Assembly: GCA_023410675.1 (NCBI GenBank)
Contig: JAEYPM010000017.1
Location: 1 to 64,000 of the forward strand
Source: Bacillota bacterium
Lineage (GTDB): Bacteria > Bacillota > Clostridia > Lachnospirales > Cellulosilyticaceae
Direction: 5' to 3'
Length of the DNA: 64,000 bases
Below are positions 36,565 to 46,237 of the stretch, piece by piece; position 1 is the first letter of the stretch; each line of letters opens with the position of its first letter. Position numbers and translations under genes: made by a program. The notes below the pieces were generated by a model. That model was not told the origin of the DNA. It ran no database searches and saw nothing but the letters and a program-made list of their open reading frames with translations.

Positions 36565-37430
36565 ATGCATGCGTGGGAAGCAATTCAAAACTGTTTGAAC
36601 TATATTGAAGACCACTTATCCGAAAATATACAGATAGATACCCTTGCAAATGCGACAGCATTATCACCATATTATTTTCAAGTAAAGAAAAACGTATTGT
36701 TGATGTGGCAAACGATTTTGGTTTTGCAGACCATGCCAGTTTTACACGTGCATTTAAAGAGGCATATGGCATTACACCAGATGAATTTCGCTGTTATCCT
36801 GTTATACTCAATCAGTTTATTAAACCAGATCTATTGTTAAATTATGTCACGGTCGATGAAGATATCCCGCTAATTGCTGATGGCATAGTGGTTGAAGTGA
36901 TCCGTAGAAAACTAGATGAGACACGTATGTTTATTGACGTTGAAGGTGAACTACCTGATACTGAATTAACGGGAGGAAGTAATACCGGTATTGCCACTGC
37001 TGCAAGAATATGGGATAGAACTAATGAAGCACGGAAACCATCACTGAAGGAAATCAGTGCCTATGTGAATAGTCCTTTATTTGACCATCTGTGCTCGCAT
37101 GTGGAGACAGAATATCAAAGCAAGCCTGTGCTAGAATATAGTAGATGCTCTATGCAATAGGGATGGAATGTGAAATATAAAAAGGCAGGTCGTACCTTAT
37201 GTACCTTATATCCAATGGAAAGCTATTTTATTGCCCTTATCGTCATTGGAAAACGGGAGTGGACAGAAGCCGAATTGATGCTTCCATTTTGCACAGAGTA
37301 TGTGCAGCAGCTGTATCACGAAACAAAAGTCGGTATGGGTCAGAAGTGGCTTATGATTCATGTAACAGATAATGAAGTGCTAAAGGATGTTAAGAAATAT
37401 ATCGCAATAAAAAGAGGAAAAAAGAAATAG
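36565..37430 (+). pseudogene. Decayed AraC-family regulator joined to a DUF3788 gene
   Basis: Three damaged pieces in a row. From ATG 36565 (GGAGG upstream) the first helix-turn-helix of an AraC-type regulator is clear up to SPYYFQ. About 30 codons are then missing and the frame changes. The second helix-turn-helix resumes as RIVDVANDFGFADHASFTRA and runs into a GyrI-like effector domain, which stops at about TAARIWD. From RKPSLKEISAYV the sequence becomes a DUF3788 protein, and an in-frame TAG (37158-37160) interrupts it between CSMQ and GWNVKYKKAG. At least one deletion/frameshift, one domain junction and one nonsense codon make it very unlikely to be functional. Confidence 0.82.
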
Positions 37431-37502
37431 GTTTGATTCTTTACCTAAAGATTTGGATTTGCATAGGCTAGAAAAATGATCATGATAAAAAGGAGATAGA
37501 AA

Positions 37503-38516
37503 ATGAAAAACAAATGGTTTTTGAAACTTTTATTAATTCTAAGTATTTTAGGTATTTATATGAATGTTATGGCAAAAGAAAGGGATATTATCTGTTTTTT
37601 AAATGGTAAGCAGCGACATGACATTAAGGTACTCGTTAAAAATGGAGAGAGCCTTATGCCTCTTCGCACTGTAAGTGAAGAACTAGGAGCACAAGTAGAT
37701 TATAATAGTCAATCAAAAAAAATTACAATCACTAAGGGCACGACTACACTTTCTTTAACAATAGGGGACAAGGATGTTCTAGTAAATAATGAGAAACATC
37801 AATTGTCAAATCCAGTTAAGAGCTATACAGTCGACAGTCAAGATATAACCTATGTACCACTTAGAATCTTATTTGAAAACTTAGGAGGAACAGTTTCATA
37901 TAATAGTAAATATAATTATATTAATGCTTATGACAAAGAGCATGTTACATATAAGGCGTTACAAGGATTGAAGAGTAATGACTTAACAGAGTATCGATTT
38001 GCCTTATTAGCTCTTCCACGTTATATTGCAGATGAAGAGATATATATTGGAGGAATTTTTAGTTATTGTATGTTTCCAATTAATTCAAAAGAGCCATACT
38101 TTTTGATTGGAGGTAATCCATCTTTAGATCTTCCAGAGAGTAATATCGGGTATTTTGAGATAGAAGATGGTGTGGCTATTTGCAAATGGTTTAAGAAAGC
38201 TGAAAATGGAGATATTTCTTTTGAGAATAAAGAACCATTAATTTATTTTTATACGAACAAATTTGTTATTGATACAAAATTGTCTCCAGAAGATCTAAAT
38301 CAAATGAGCAAACAATTTTCAAGTAATGTAGGAATCCTCACTAAGGATGGCGATAAGAATATACCTGATGAAGTTCAGTTTAAATACGCACTACAAAGCC
38401 CGTACTTATATAGCTATTTGCAAAAATATACAGGGGGAGAAAGTCAAATGTACGAAAACACGGACTTACTTGGGGCTGTTGATGAAGAATCTTTACTCAA
38501 AATGATGGACAAATAA
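37503..38516 (+). CDS. Secreted stalk-domain protein (copper amine oxidase N-terminal-like repeat)
   Basis: A 337-residue protein with a signal peptide (hydrophobic residues about 8-24). Next comes a tandem stalk domain of the copper amine oxidase N-terminal type (about residues 25-140), with LVKNGESLMPLRTVSEELGAQVDYN and YVPLRILFENLGGTVSYNS. This domain is a common cell-surface module in Clostridia and Bacilli and does not imply amine oxidase activity. The C-terminal 190 residues match nothing I recognise. It is probably exported and envelope-associated. A weak hairpin at 38643-38673 may end transcription. Confidence 0.82.
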   Translation: MKNKWFLKLLLILSILGIYMNVMAKERDIICFLNGKQRHDIKVLVKNGESLMPLRTVSEELGAQVDYNSQSKKITITKGTTTLSLTIGDKDVLVNNEKHQLSNPVKSYTVDSQDITYVPLRILFENLGGTVSYNSKYNYINAYDKEHVTYKALQGLKSNDLTEYRFALLALPRYIADEEIYIGGIFSYCMFPINSKEPYFLIGGNPSLDLPESNIGYFEIEDGVAICKWFKKAENGDISFENKEPLIYFYTNKFVIDTKLSPEDLNQMSKQFSSNVGILTKDGDKNIPDEVQFKYALQSPYLYSYLQKYTGGESQMYENTDLLGAVDEESLLKMMDK

Positions 38517-38752
38517 AAATATTAATCTTTGCGATTCTTTTATTGGTTTGCCTGTTAATCTCAGTATTCATTGAAGAATTGAGAAGTAAGATAAGAGAAG
38601 GGCTACATAGTTAATATACATAATACTAATAATAATCAAAATAGGGGTGCTATATAAGGAATTAGTCACTCCTATATTATATAAGACAAGCAGTTATGAT
38701 ATAATGAGATTAACAAAAGAAACATCAAATAAAAATGAGGAGCTAAGACATC

Positions 38753-39472
38753 ATGAACTTTTTTGTAGATACACATACACACACTACTGCTAGTGGTCAT
38801 GCTTATAGTAGTGTGGATGAAATAGCAAAAGTAGCCAGTGAAAGAGGCTTAAAAGTAATAGCTATAACGGACCATAGTCATGGGATGCCAGGAGGGGCAC
38901 ATGAGTACCATTTTATGAATTTGAGAATTATTCCAAGAGAAATACATGGCGTACGCATTCTTAAAGGTGCAGAGGTAAATATTATAGATTATGATGGAAA
39001 TGTTGATCTGCCAAAAGAGGTTTTGGAGGAACTAGATCTAGTAGTTGCTAGTCTTCATCCACCTTGTATTGACTTTGCAGATGAAGAGACGATAACAAGC
39101 TGTATAGAAAAAGTAATGGAAAACCCACTGATTCATATTATAGGGCATCCGGGAGATGGAAGATATCCATTAAATCCTAAAAGAATAGTAAAAAAGGCAA
39201 AAGAAACGAGAACTCTTTTAGAAATCAATAATGCTTCACTAAAACCAGAAAGCTTTAGACCTGGGGTAAGAGAAAACCTTAAGTTAATTCTCAATGAATG
39301 CAAAAAATATCAAACTAAGGTTATTGTGGGAAGTGATGCTCATGTTTGTTATGACGTGGGGAAACTCGATGAAGCAAAAGAGTTATTTAATGAGCTTAAC
39401 TTTCCAGAAGAGTTAGTGGTCAATACAAAGATGGATGCTATTTTTGAGTTTATTTCTAAAAACACATTGTAA
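38753..39472 (+). CDS. PHP-domain phosphoesterase (YcdX-like)
   Basis: A 239-residue PHP (polymerase and histidinol phosphatase) protein, a trinuclear-metal phosphoesterase. The metal residues are in VDTHTHTTASGHAYSS (HxH), ITDHSHG, LKGAEVNI, VASLHPP, IGHPGDGR and VIVGSDAHV. The size and motif order match YcdX/YcsE-type phosphatases and not full-length DNA polymerase. The physiological substrate is unknown. It is followed by the YerC gene 61 bases later, likely in the same transcript. Confidence 0.93.
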   Translation: MNFFVDTHTHTTASGHAYSSVDEIAKVASERGLKVIAITDHSHGMPGGAHEYHFMNLRIIPREIHGVRILKGAEVNIIDYDGNVDLPKEVLEELDLVVASLHPPCIDFADEETITSCIEKVMENPLIHIIGHPGDGRYPLNPKRIVKKAKETRTLLEINNASLKPESFRPGVRENLKLILNECKKYQTKVIVGSDAHVCYDVGKLDEAKELFNELNFPEELVVNTKMDAIFEFISKNTL

Positions 39473-39533
39473 TTCTTAATTTTATACGGTACAATGATAA
39501 AGTGAAAAAACGTTTATATGAGAAGGTGCATCA

Positions 39534-39836
39534 ATGAATTCAAAAATAAAAGATAAAGAGACAGATGCCTTATTTTTAGCTATATTAAAGCTAAAGACCA
39601 TAGAAGAATGCTATGCCTTTTTTGAAGATATATGTACCATCCATGAGATTAAGTCATTAGCACAAAGACTTGAAGTAGCGAAGATGCTAGAAGAGAAAAA
39701 GACTTACATTGAAATTCAGCAAGCAACAGGTGCATCAACAGCAACGATCAGCAGAGTAAATAGAGCACTAAGCTATGGCTCAGATGGGTATAAAATGATT
39801 CTTAATAGAATAAAAGATGATCATAATGAAAAATAG
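39534..39836 (+). CDS. YerC/TrpR-related DNA-binding protein
   Basis: A 100-residue protein of the YerC/YecD family, relatives of the TrpR repressor. The helix-turn-helix is in KKTYIEIQQATGASTATISRVNRAL (about residues 58-82). In Bacillus this gene also sits directly before pcrA, as here. The DNA target and ligand are not established. A hairpin separates it from pcrA. Confidence 0.9.
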   Translation: MNSKIKDKETDALFLAILKLKTIEECYAFFEDICTIHEIKSLAQRLEVAKMLEEKKTYIEIQQATGASTATISRVNRALSYGSDGYKMILNRIKDDHNEK

Positions 39837-39848
39837 AGAATTTATATC

Positions 39849-39885
39849 AGGCAATAAGGGGAAAACTCTTTATTGCCTCATTTTG
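39849..39885 (+). terminator. Hairpin after YerC gene
   Basis: AGGCAATAA (39849-39857) / TTATTGCCT (39870-39878), then CATTTTG. It is a moderate terminator, possibly leaky toward pcrA. Confidence 0.7.
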
Positions 39886-39908
39886 TAATAACACTTTGGA
39901 GGAATACT

Positions 39909-42128
39909 ATGAATTACATGAGTGGATTAAACCAGATGCAAGAGGAAGCTGTTCGAACAACAGAAGGGCCGCTTTTATTGTTAGCTGGAGCAGGTTCAGG
40001 GAAAACAAGAGTTTTAACTTCCCGAATTGCTTACTTAATAGAGGAAAAAGGTGTATCACCATGGAACATTCTTGCAATTACTTTTACAAATAAGGCAGCT
40101 AGAGAAATGAAAGAGCGAACAGCTAGTCTAGTAGGAGAAGTTAAAGCTGAGGACATGTGGGTAAGTACCTTTCACTCAATGTGTACGCGAATACTAAGGC
40201 GTGATGGAGATAGGCTAGGTTATAGTAGATATTTTGTTATATATGATACAGTGGATCAGAAGACACTCATTAAAGAGATTATTAAGCAGCTTAATATCAA
40301 TGAGAAAAACTTCCCACCAGCAAGTGTTTTATCAGCTATTAGTACACAAAAAAATGAACTGATCACACCAAGTCAAATGATGGATCTTGCAAAAGATGAT
40401 TATAGACAAAAAACGATAGTTGAGATTTATACAGCTTACCAAAGAAAGCTTCAAGCAAACAATGCCATGGATTTTGATGACCTTTTGATGAATACCTATT
40501 TCTTATTTAGAGATTATGAAGATGTGCTTAGCTATTATCAAAATAAATTTAGGTATATCATGGTAGATGAGTATCAAGATACCAATAGGGCTCAGTATCA
40601 CCTTGTACAGCTCTTAGCAAATAGGTATCAAAACTTGTGCGTAGTGGGTGATGATGACCAATCTATCTATGGATGGAGAGGTGCAGATATTAGAAACATA
40701 TTGGATTTTGAAAGAGACTTCAATAATACTAAAATTATAAAACTGGAACAAAACTATAGGTCAACTAAAAATATATTAGAAGCAGCTTATCATATTGTAA
40801 GCCATAATACAGCAAGAAAAGATAAAAAGCTTTGGACAGAAAATGAAAAGGGTGATATTATCACTATTCTCACTATGGATAATGAGTATAGAGAAGCAGA
40901 AGCAATAGCGTATACTATTATTCAAGAAATAGAGAAAGGTGAAAGAGACTATAAAGATTTTGCAGTATTATATAGAACCAACGCTCAGTCACGTGTATTA
41001 GAAGAAAAATTTATGCAAAATAATGTGCCCCATAGATTACTTGGCGGCGTAAGATTTTATGATAGAAAAGAGATTAAAGATATTTTGGCCTATCTTAAGG
41101 TGTTATCCAATTCAAAAGATGATATTGCACTTAGACGTATTATAAATGTACCTAGAAGAGGAATTGGAGCGGCAAGTATTACTGCCATAGAAAACTATGC
41201 CACTAAGCAAAATATGGATTTTTATGAGGCGGCAAAACTCGTTAAAGAGTTCGGTATTTTGGGAAGTGGTTCTTCAGTTAAGGTGCTTAGTTTTATAAAC
41301 ATCATTGAAGATTTGAAAGAGATAGTAAAACTTAATGATATTAAAATGATAATAGAGAATGTTATTGAGAAAGTTGACTATTTTTCATACATCAAAGAGA
41401 CAGAATCGGAAGATTATGAAGAACGTATTGCTAATATACAAGAACTAATTTCGAAGGCAATCAATTATATGGAAACAGCAAAAGAGCCAACACTAGATAA
41501 CTTCCTTGAGGAAGTGGCACTTGTGGCAGATGTAGATAATTATGATGCCAATAGTAATTCTGTTGTCCTTATGACACTTCATAGTGCAAAAGGATTAGAA
41601 TTCCCTGTAGTTTTTATTCCAGGAGTAGAAGAAGGGCTCTTTCCAAGTTATATGAGCATGACTGAAGGAGAAGATAAGATAGAAGAAGAAAGAAGGCTAT
41701 GTTATGTTGGCGTCACAAGAGCGAAGGAAAAACTTTATATATTAAATACAAAGCAAAGGACCATATTTGGGAAAACCCAAATGTGTATACCATCTAGATT
41801 TGTTAAAGAACTTCCTATAGAACTAACAAATTTAAAGGAGAATAAGCCGTTTAGTAAATTAATTAGCTCATCTAATAAAGAAAAAAACAAAGGAGAGTCT
41901 ATCTTTTCACCATTTAAAAATAAAAATGCATTAGGTAAAAAGATTGAGAATTTGCCAAGCGTAACAGATGATTATGAGATAGGGGAGACTGTGAAACATA
42001 GATCATTTGGGGAAGGCACAATTACAGCAGTTGATAAGATAAAAAATGATATCTTTGTAACCATCAAGTTTAAAGGTGGCGAAGAAAGAAAGCTCAGTGC
42101 AAAATTTGCAAGGCTGCAAAAGGTATAG
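39909..42128 (+). CDS. pcrA: ATP-dependent DNA helicase PcrA/UvrD
   Basis: A 739-residue superfamily 1 3'-5' helicase for repair and replication. Motif I is LLAGAGSGKTRVL (about residues 24-36), then ITFTNKAAREM (Ia), MVDEYQDTN (II), VGDDDQSIYGWRGAD (III), LEQNYRST (IV), VVLMTLHSAKGLEFPVVF (V) and RLCYVGVTRAKEKL (VI). The C-terminal 60 residues form the Tudor-like PcrA tail (VKHRSFGEGTITAVDK), which contacts RNA polymerase in Bacillus. I chose ATG 39909 with GGAGG upstream. ligA follows after one small gene, an arrangement also seen in Bacillus (pcrA-ligA). Confidence 0.97.
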   Translation: MNYMSGLNQMQEEAVRTTEGPLLLLAGAGSGKTRVLTSRIAYLIEEKGVSPWNILAITFTNKAAREMKERTASLVGEVKAEDMWVSTFHSMCTRILRRDGDRLGYSRYFVIYDTVDQKTLIKEIIKQLNINEKNFPPASVLSAISTQKNELITPSQMMDLAKDDYRQKTIVEIYTAYQRKLQANNAMDFDDLLMNTYFLFRDYEDVLSYYQNKFRYIMVDEYQDTNRAQYHLVQLLANRYQNLCVVGDDDQSIYGWRGADIRNILDFERDFNNTKIIKLEQNYRSTKNILEAAYHIVSHNTARKDKKLWTENEKGDIITILTMDNEYREAEAIAYTIIQEIEKGERDYKDFAVLYRTNAQSRVLEEKFMQNNVPHRLLGGVRFYDRKEIKDILAYLKVLSNSKDDIALRRIINVPRRGIGAASITAIENYATKQNMDFYEAAKLVKEFGILGSGSSVKVLSFINIIEDLKEIVKLNDIKMIIENVIEKVDYFSYIKETESEDYEERIANIQELISKAINYMETAKEPTLDNFLEEVALVADVDNYDANSNSVVLMTLHSAKGLEFPVVFIPGVEEGLFPSYMSMTEGEDKIEEERRLCYVGVTRAKEKLYILNTKQRTIFGKTQMCIPSRFVKELPIELTNLKENKPFSKLISSSNKEKNKGESIFSPFKNKNALGKKIENLPSVTDDYEIGETVKHRSFGEGTITAVDKIKNDIFVTIKFKGGEERKLSAKFARLQKV

Positions 42129-42260
42129 TATAAGAAAAACAATATGGGAATAAATGTAAAAAATATAAAAAAATGTATACAAAGCCCAAGTGTTATTGTA
42201 TAATATTGCATAGATTAATAAATATTTCTAACATTTAGACAATAATGAGGGGGATCAGTG

Positions 42261-42440
42261 ATGGGGGAGTTCGAAAACATCTCACTTTATGAACTAATTC
42301 AGATTACAGAAAAATTTTTAGTGCTTGCTAAGGATATGTATGATAAAGGATCATTAACAGAGGAAGAATATTATGAACTTACATTTTTAAAGAAGGATTT
42401 TATTGCTCGGTCACGGGAGAGATTTCCTAGTTTATTTTAA
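42261..42440 (+). CDS. Small acidic protein between pcrA and ligA, unknown function
   Basis: A 59-residue soluble, helical protein (MGEFENISLYELIQITEKF at the start) with no motif I recognise. GAGGGGGAT lies upstream, and it ends 13 bases before ligA, in a coupled arrangement. A TATAAT box at 42199-42204 suggests that it starts the ligA transcript. It looks real because of its ribosome site, composition and position, but no role can be given. Confidence 0.6.
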   Translation: MGEFENISLYELIQITEKFLVLAKDMYDKGSLTEEEYYELTFLKKDFIARSRERFPSLF

Positions 42441-42453
42441 AATGGAGATAAAT

Positions 42454-44421
42454 ATGAATAAGAAAAAATCAATGGATAGAATGAGAGAGTTAGTGGATCA
42501 GTTAAGTAAAGCAGCATTTGTATATGAGCAGCAAAATACTGAGATTATGAGCAACTACACATATGACAAACTCTATGATGAATTACTAGATCTTGAAAAA
42601 GAAACAGGGATTATACTTGCTGGAAGTGTAACACAAAAAGTAGGTTATGAGGTGATGAGTGTGTTACCTAAAGTAACACATGCCACTCGAATGCTTTCTT
42701 TAGATAAAACAAAAGAGGTAAGCAGATTAAAGAGCTTTTTAGGGAATAACGAAGGTCTGTTATCTTGGAAACTAGATGGTCTTACTATTGTATGCACATA
42801 TGAGGATGGTAAATTGCTTCAAGCTGTAACCAGAGGAAATGGAGAAATAGGTGAGGATGTTACGAGTAATGCAAAAACCTTCAAAAATTTACCGCTTAGT
42901 ATCAATTATAAAGGAAGACTTGTCATAAGAGGAGAAGCACTCATCAGTTATACAGACTTTAATAGAATTAATGAAAGCTTAAAGCCAGGAGAAGAAAAGT
43001 ATAAAAATCCAAGAAATCTTTGCAGTGGGAGTGTAAGACAGCTTAATTCAGAGGTAACAGCCAAAAGAAATGTTCGATTATGTGTTTTTTCATTAGTAGA
43101 GGGAAAAGATGACTTTTCTCAAAAAAGCGAAGCGTTTGATTGGTTAAAGAGTGAAGGCTTTGAAGTGGTGGCCTATAAAAGAGTAACTGCAAAGACCATA
43201 GAAGAAGAAGTTTTAAATTTTCAACATGAAATAGCTCTTAATGATTTTGCCTCAGATGGCCTAGTGCTTACATATAATGATATCAATTATTCAAAATCAC
43301 TTGGAACAACTTCAAAATTCCCGAAACATTCCATAGCTTATAAATGGCAGGATGAAGTAGCACAGACAAAAATTATAGATATAGAATGGAATACTTCTAG
43401 GACGGGACTCATTAATCCAGTTGCAATTTTTGAACCTGTTGAAATAGAAGGAACTACTGTTGAGAGGGCTAGTGTACATAACCTTAGTATATTAGACGAG
43501 TTAAAGTTAGGCATTGGGGATACAGTCAATGTTTATAAAGCGAATATGATTATTCCACAGATATTAGATAACTTATCTCAAACAGGACCAGTTGCAGTCC
43601 CAGATAAGTGTCCTGTGTGCATGGCCCCTACAATAGTTAAACAGGAGAAGGCATCTAAAACTTTATATTGCACAAATCCAAATTGTCAGGCACAAAAATT
43701 AAGAGCATTTGTCCATTATGTAAGTAGAGATGCAATGAATATAGAAGGACTATCAGAAGCCACAATAGCCAAATTCTTAGAAAAAGGTTTTCTAAATGAT
43801 TTTCTTTCACTGTATTACTTACCACTGTTTGAAACAGAAATTAAAAAACTGGAGGGATTTGGAGAAAGATCTTATGTCAAACTCACTCAGGCAATAGAAA
43901 AGTCTAGGAATACCACACTTTATAACTTTATTTATGCTCTTGGAATTGCACAAGTTGGACTAAGTACAGCGAGGCTCTTATGTAAGTATTTTGACTATAA
44001 TTTAAGAAAGATTATTGAGACAGATACCCAGACGCTTACACAAATAGAAGGAATAGGAGAAATTATAGCAAAACAAATAAAGACGTATTTTGCTGATGAA
44101 CAGAATATCTTTCTAATTATGGCATTAGAAAAAGAACTTATATTTAAGGAGCAGGGTTTAACAGTAAATGAAGAAAGCCCGATTAAGGATAAAGTTTTTG
44201 TCATTACAGGAGATACGGTGCATTATAAAAATCGTAAGGAGCTTCAAGCTAAAATAGAAGAACTGGGCGGAAAGGTAACGGGTTCAGTAAGTAAAAATAC
44301 AGACTATCTAATTAATAATAACATTGACTCAGCATCTAGCAAAAATAAAAAAGCAAAAGAGCTAAGCATTCCTATTATCACAGAAGATACATTTATACAG
44401 ATGATAAGTGAAAAAGAGTGA
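42454..44421 (+). CDS. ligA: NAD-dependent DNA ligase
   Basis: A 655-residue LigA. The adenylation motif is WKLDGL (Lys about residue 106), followed by TRGNGEIGEDVT and VRGEA-like VIRGEALI. The OB domain is around 300-390, then a Cys4 zinc finger (CPVC ... CTNPNC, about 385-410), helix-hairpin-helix repeats (about 425-570) and a C-terminal BRCT domain (about 585-655). It seals nicks in replication and repair. I chose ATG 42454, with GGAG just upstream, and not the longer frame opening at 42403 inside the preceding gene. Confidence 0.96.
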   Translation: MNKKKSMDRMRELVDQLSKAAFVYEQQNTEIMSNYTYDKLYDELLDLEKETGIILAGSVTQKVGYEVMSVLPKVTHATRMLSLDKTKEVSRLKSFLGNNEGLLSWKLDGLTIVCTYEDGKLLQAVTRGNGEIGEDVTSNAKTFKNLPLSINYKGRLVIRGEALISYTDFNRINESLKPGEEKYKNPRNLCSGSVRQLNSEVTAKRNVRLCVFSLVEGKDDFSQKSEAFDWLKSEGFEVVAYKRVTAKTIEEEVLNFQHEIALNDFASDGLVLTYNDINYSKSLGTTSKFPKHSIAYKWQDEVAQTKIIDIEWNTSRTGLINPVAIFEPVEIEGTTVERASVHNLSILDELKLGIGDTVNVYKANMIIPQILDNLSQTGPVAVPDKCPVCMAPTIVKQEKASKTLYCTNPNCQAQKLRAFVHYVSRDAMNIEGLSEATIAKFLEKGFLNDFLSLYYLPLFETEIKKLEGFGERSYVKLTQAIEKSRNTTLYNFIYALGIAQVGLSTARLLCKYFDYNLRKIIETDTQTLTQIEGIGEIIAKQIKTYFADEQNIFLIMALEKELIFKEQGLTVNEESPIKDKVFVITGDTVHYKNRKELQAKIEELGGKVTGSVSKNTDYLINNNIDSASSKNKKAKELSIPIITEDTFIQMISEKE

Positions 44422-44446
44422 TTATAGTAAATGAGGTGCTTAAAAG

Positions 44447-45145
44447 ATGGTGGCGTTTATAAAAGCAGCATTTCTAGTTGTTGTAGCAGAAATGGGAGAT
44501 AAAACGCAGCTTCTTGCGATGGCTATGGCCAGTAAGTATACCATGGCAGAGGTTTTTGTAGGCGTATTTATAGCAACAGTGCTTAATCATGGACTTGCAG
44601 TAATTGCAGGAACTTATTTAGCAGCAGTACTTCCTATTAATCTTATTAAGATTGTAGCGGCTATCTCTTTTTTGAATTTTGGACTGTGGACACTAAGAGG
44701 AGATAAGCTTGAAGAAGAAGGCAATAAAAAAAGTAAATGTGGACCAATCCTATCTGTAGCACTTGCATTTTTTGTAGCAGAGATGGGAGATAAAACACAG
44801 CTTATGACAGTAACGATTGCAGCTGATTTAAAGGAGCCTATAGCAATACTACTTGGAACCACTTTAGGAATGATGATAGCTGATGGTATAGGTATTATAG
44901 GTGGTGTTTGGATGGCTAAGAATATACCAGAAAGCTATATAAAATGGGTAGCTGGGCTAGTGTTTATCATTTTTGGCACAAGAATGCTGGTTGAGTGCAT
45001 TCCCAATAATTTCTTAACGCCTTTTGTTATGATCCTTTACATAACCATAATGAGTCTCTGTGTTTATTGTGCAGGTGTGAAATATGCGTATTCAAATCAA
45101 ATAGAACGTTTGATGACTAAAAGGAAAAAGGACATCAAGTTATAA
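44447..45145 (+). CDS. GDT1/UPF0016 family cation exporter
   Basis: A 232-residue membrane protein with two copies of the hallmark EMGDKTQL (about residues 15-22 and 110-117) in two homologous three-helix halves. Members (human TMEM165, yeast Gdt1, bacterial Mnx/MneA types) move Mn2+ or Ca2+, often by H+ antiport. It lies 25 bases after ligA with no yybP-ykoY riboswitch visible, so Mn control is not evident at RNA level. Mn2+ export is the best guess. Confidence 0.9.
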   Translation: MVAFIKAAFLVVVAEMGDKTQLLAMAMASKYTMAEVFVGVFIATVLNHGLAVIAGTYLAAVLPINLIKIVAAISFLNFGLWTLRGDKLEEEGNKKSKCGPILSVALAFFVAEMGDKTQLMTVTIAADLKEPIAILLGTTLGMMIADGIGIIGGVWMAKNIPESYIKWVAGLVFIIFGTRMLVECIPNNFLTPFVMILYITIMSLCVYCAGVKYAYSNQIERLMTKRKKDIKL

Positions 45146-45221
45146 GAAACAATATATAGAATATGTTATAATAGAAGAAATGAGTATGAGATAAGCTAAG
45201 ATAAGTAAAGTGAGGGAGACA

Positions 45222-46142
45222 ATGAAACTTGAAAGAATGCTATCCATTATTACATATCTTCTAAGTCATGATCATGTAAAAGCAAAAGTACTTGCAGATA
45301 AATTTGAAGTGTCCATAAGGACTATTTATAGAGATATTGATACCATTAACTTAGCAGGTATCCCTATTATTACGAGGCAAGGCTTAGGAGGAGGAATAGG
45401 GATTATACCTGAATATAAGCTTGATAAAAGTGTTCTTACACAGGATGAACTAACCAATATTGTGGTTGGACTTAAAGGGTTAAATAGTATTAGCAAGGAT
45501 GTAAAAATAAAATCTCTTATTGAAAAATTGTTAAGTATAGCGAATAAAGGTTCCTATATAGATACTGGGAGTGAAGTTATGCTCGATTTATCACCATGGA
45601 ATAAAGCAGATACTTTACCTTCTATGATTGAGACACTTAAGCATGCAATAAGAGAAAAGAAAATAGTAACTTTTACATACTATAGTAATGATCATTTAAT
45701 GAAGCGTCAGGTTGAACCTTACAAGCTAATATATAAAGAGGCAAACTGGTATCTTTATGCCTATTGCACACTAAGACAAGATTTTAGATTATTTAAAGTG
45801 AGAAGGATAAGAGACTTATATCAAATAGATTACTCATTTGATGCAAAAACGATTGAAATAGAGAGTATTCATTGGGATATAAGGTCAGATGATAAAGATG
45901 TATTTTCTATTGTTTTGGCTTTTAATAAGTCGTTACAAGATCAGATTTATGATTTTTTTGGAGCAGATAACTACGAATTTTTAGAGGATCAAAGAATTAA
46001 AGTAACGTTTCAAATGAATTTATGCCCATGGCTTTATGGGTTCTTACTTAGTTTTGGTGACCAAGTTGAAATAATAGAGCCACCAAAACTTCGTGATAAA
46101 ATAAGAAATATGGCAATAGATATTTCTAAGCTTTATCAATAA
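45222..46142 (+). CDS. HTH_11/WYL-domain transcriptional regulator (YafY type)
   Basis: A 306-residue regulator. The N-terminal helix-turn-helix (DKFEVSIRTIYRDIDTINLAGIPI, about residues 23-46) is followed by the glycine-rich wing GLGGGIGI. A central WYL domain (about 145-215) contains VEPYKLIYKEANWYLYAYC and a C-terminal WCX-like extension. WYL domains bind nucleic acid or small ligands and often control DNA-damage or defence genes, but no such genes are adjacent. I chose ATG 45222 with AGGGAG upstream. It is followed by a strong terminator. Confidence 0.9.
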   Translation: MKLERMLSIITYLLSHDHVKAKVLADKFEVSIRTIYRDIDTINLAGIPIITRQGLGGGIGIIPEYKLDKSVLTQDELTNIVVGLKGLNSISKDVKIKSLIEKLLSIANKGSYIDTGSEVMLDLSPWNKADTLPSMIETLKHAIREKKIVTFTYYSNDHLMKRQVEPYKLIYKEANWYLYAYCTLRQDFRLFKVRRIRDLYQIDYSFDAKTIEIESIHWDIRSDDKDVFSIVLAFNKSLQDQIYDFFGADNYEFLEDQRIKVTFQMNLCPWLYGFLLSFGDQVEIIEPPKLRDKIRNMAIDISKLYQ

Positions 46143-46147
46143 CTTTA

Positions 46148-46177
46148 AGCTGCAGTAAAAAACTGTAGCTTTTTTTC
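46148..46177 (+). terminator. Terminator after WYL regulator
   Basis: AGCTGCAGT (46148-46156) / ACTGTAGCT (46162-46170), one mismatch, A-rich 5-base loop, then T7. Confidence 0.92.
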
Positions 46178-46237
46178 TTGACTCTCACATCATGGTAGAG
46201 TATAGAATAAAATTACAATTCGAATTGTATAAGGAAA

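Noticed and set aside
38516..38614. Short open frame after the stalk-domain gene that would encode a hydrophobic peptide (ILIFAILLLVCLLISVF ...)
   Set aside because: It has no ATG, and no GTG or TTG with a ribosome site. It starts inside the stop region of the preceding gene in another frame. It may be a relic of a longer membrane protein, but it cannot be supported as a gene.
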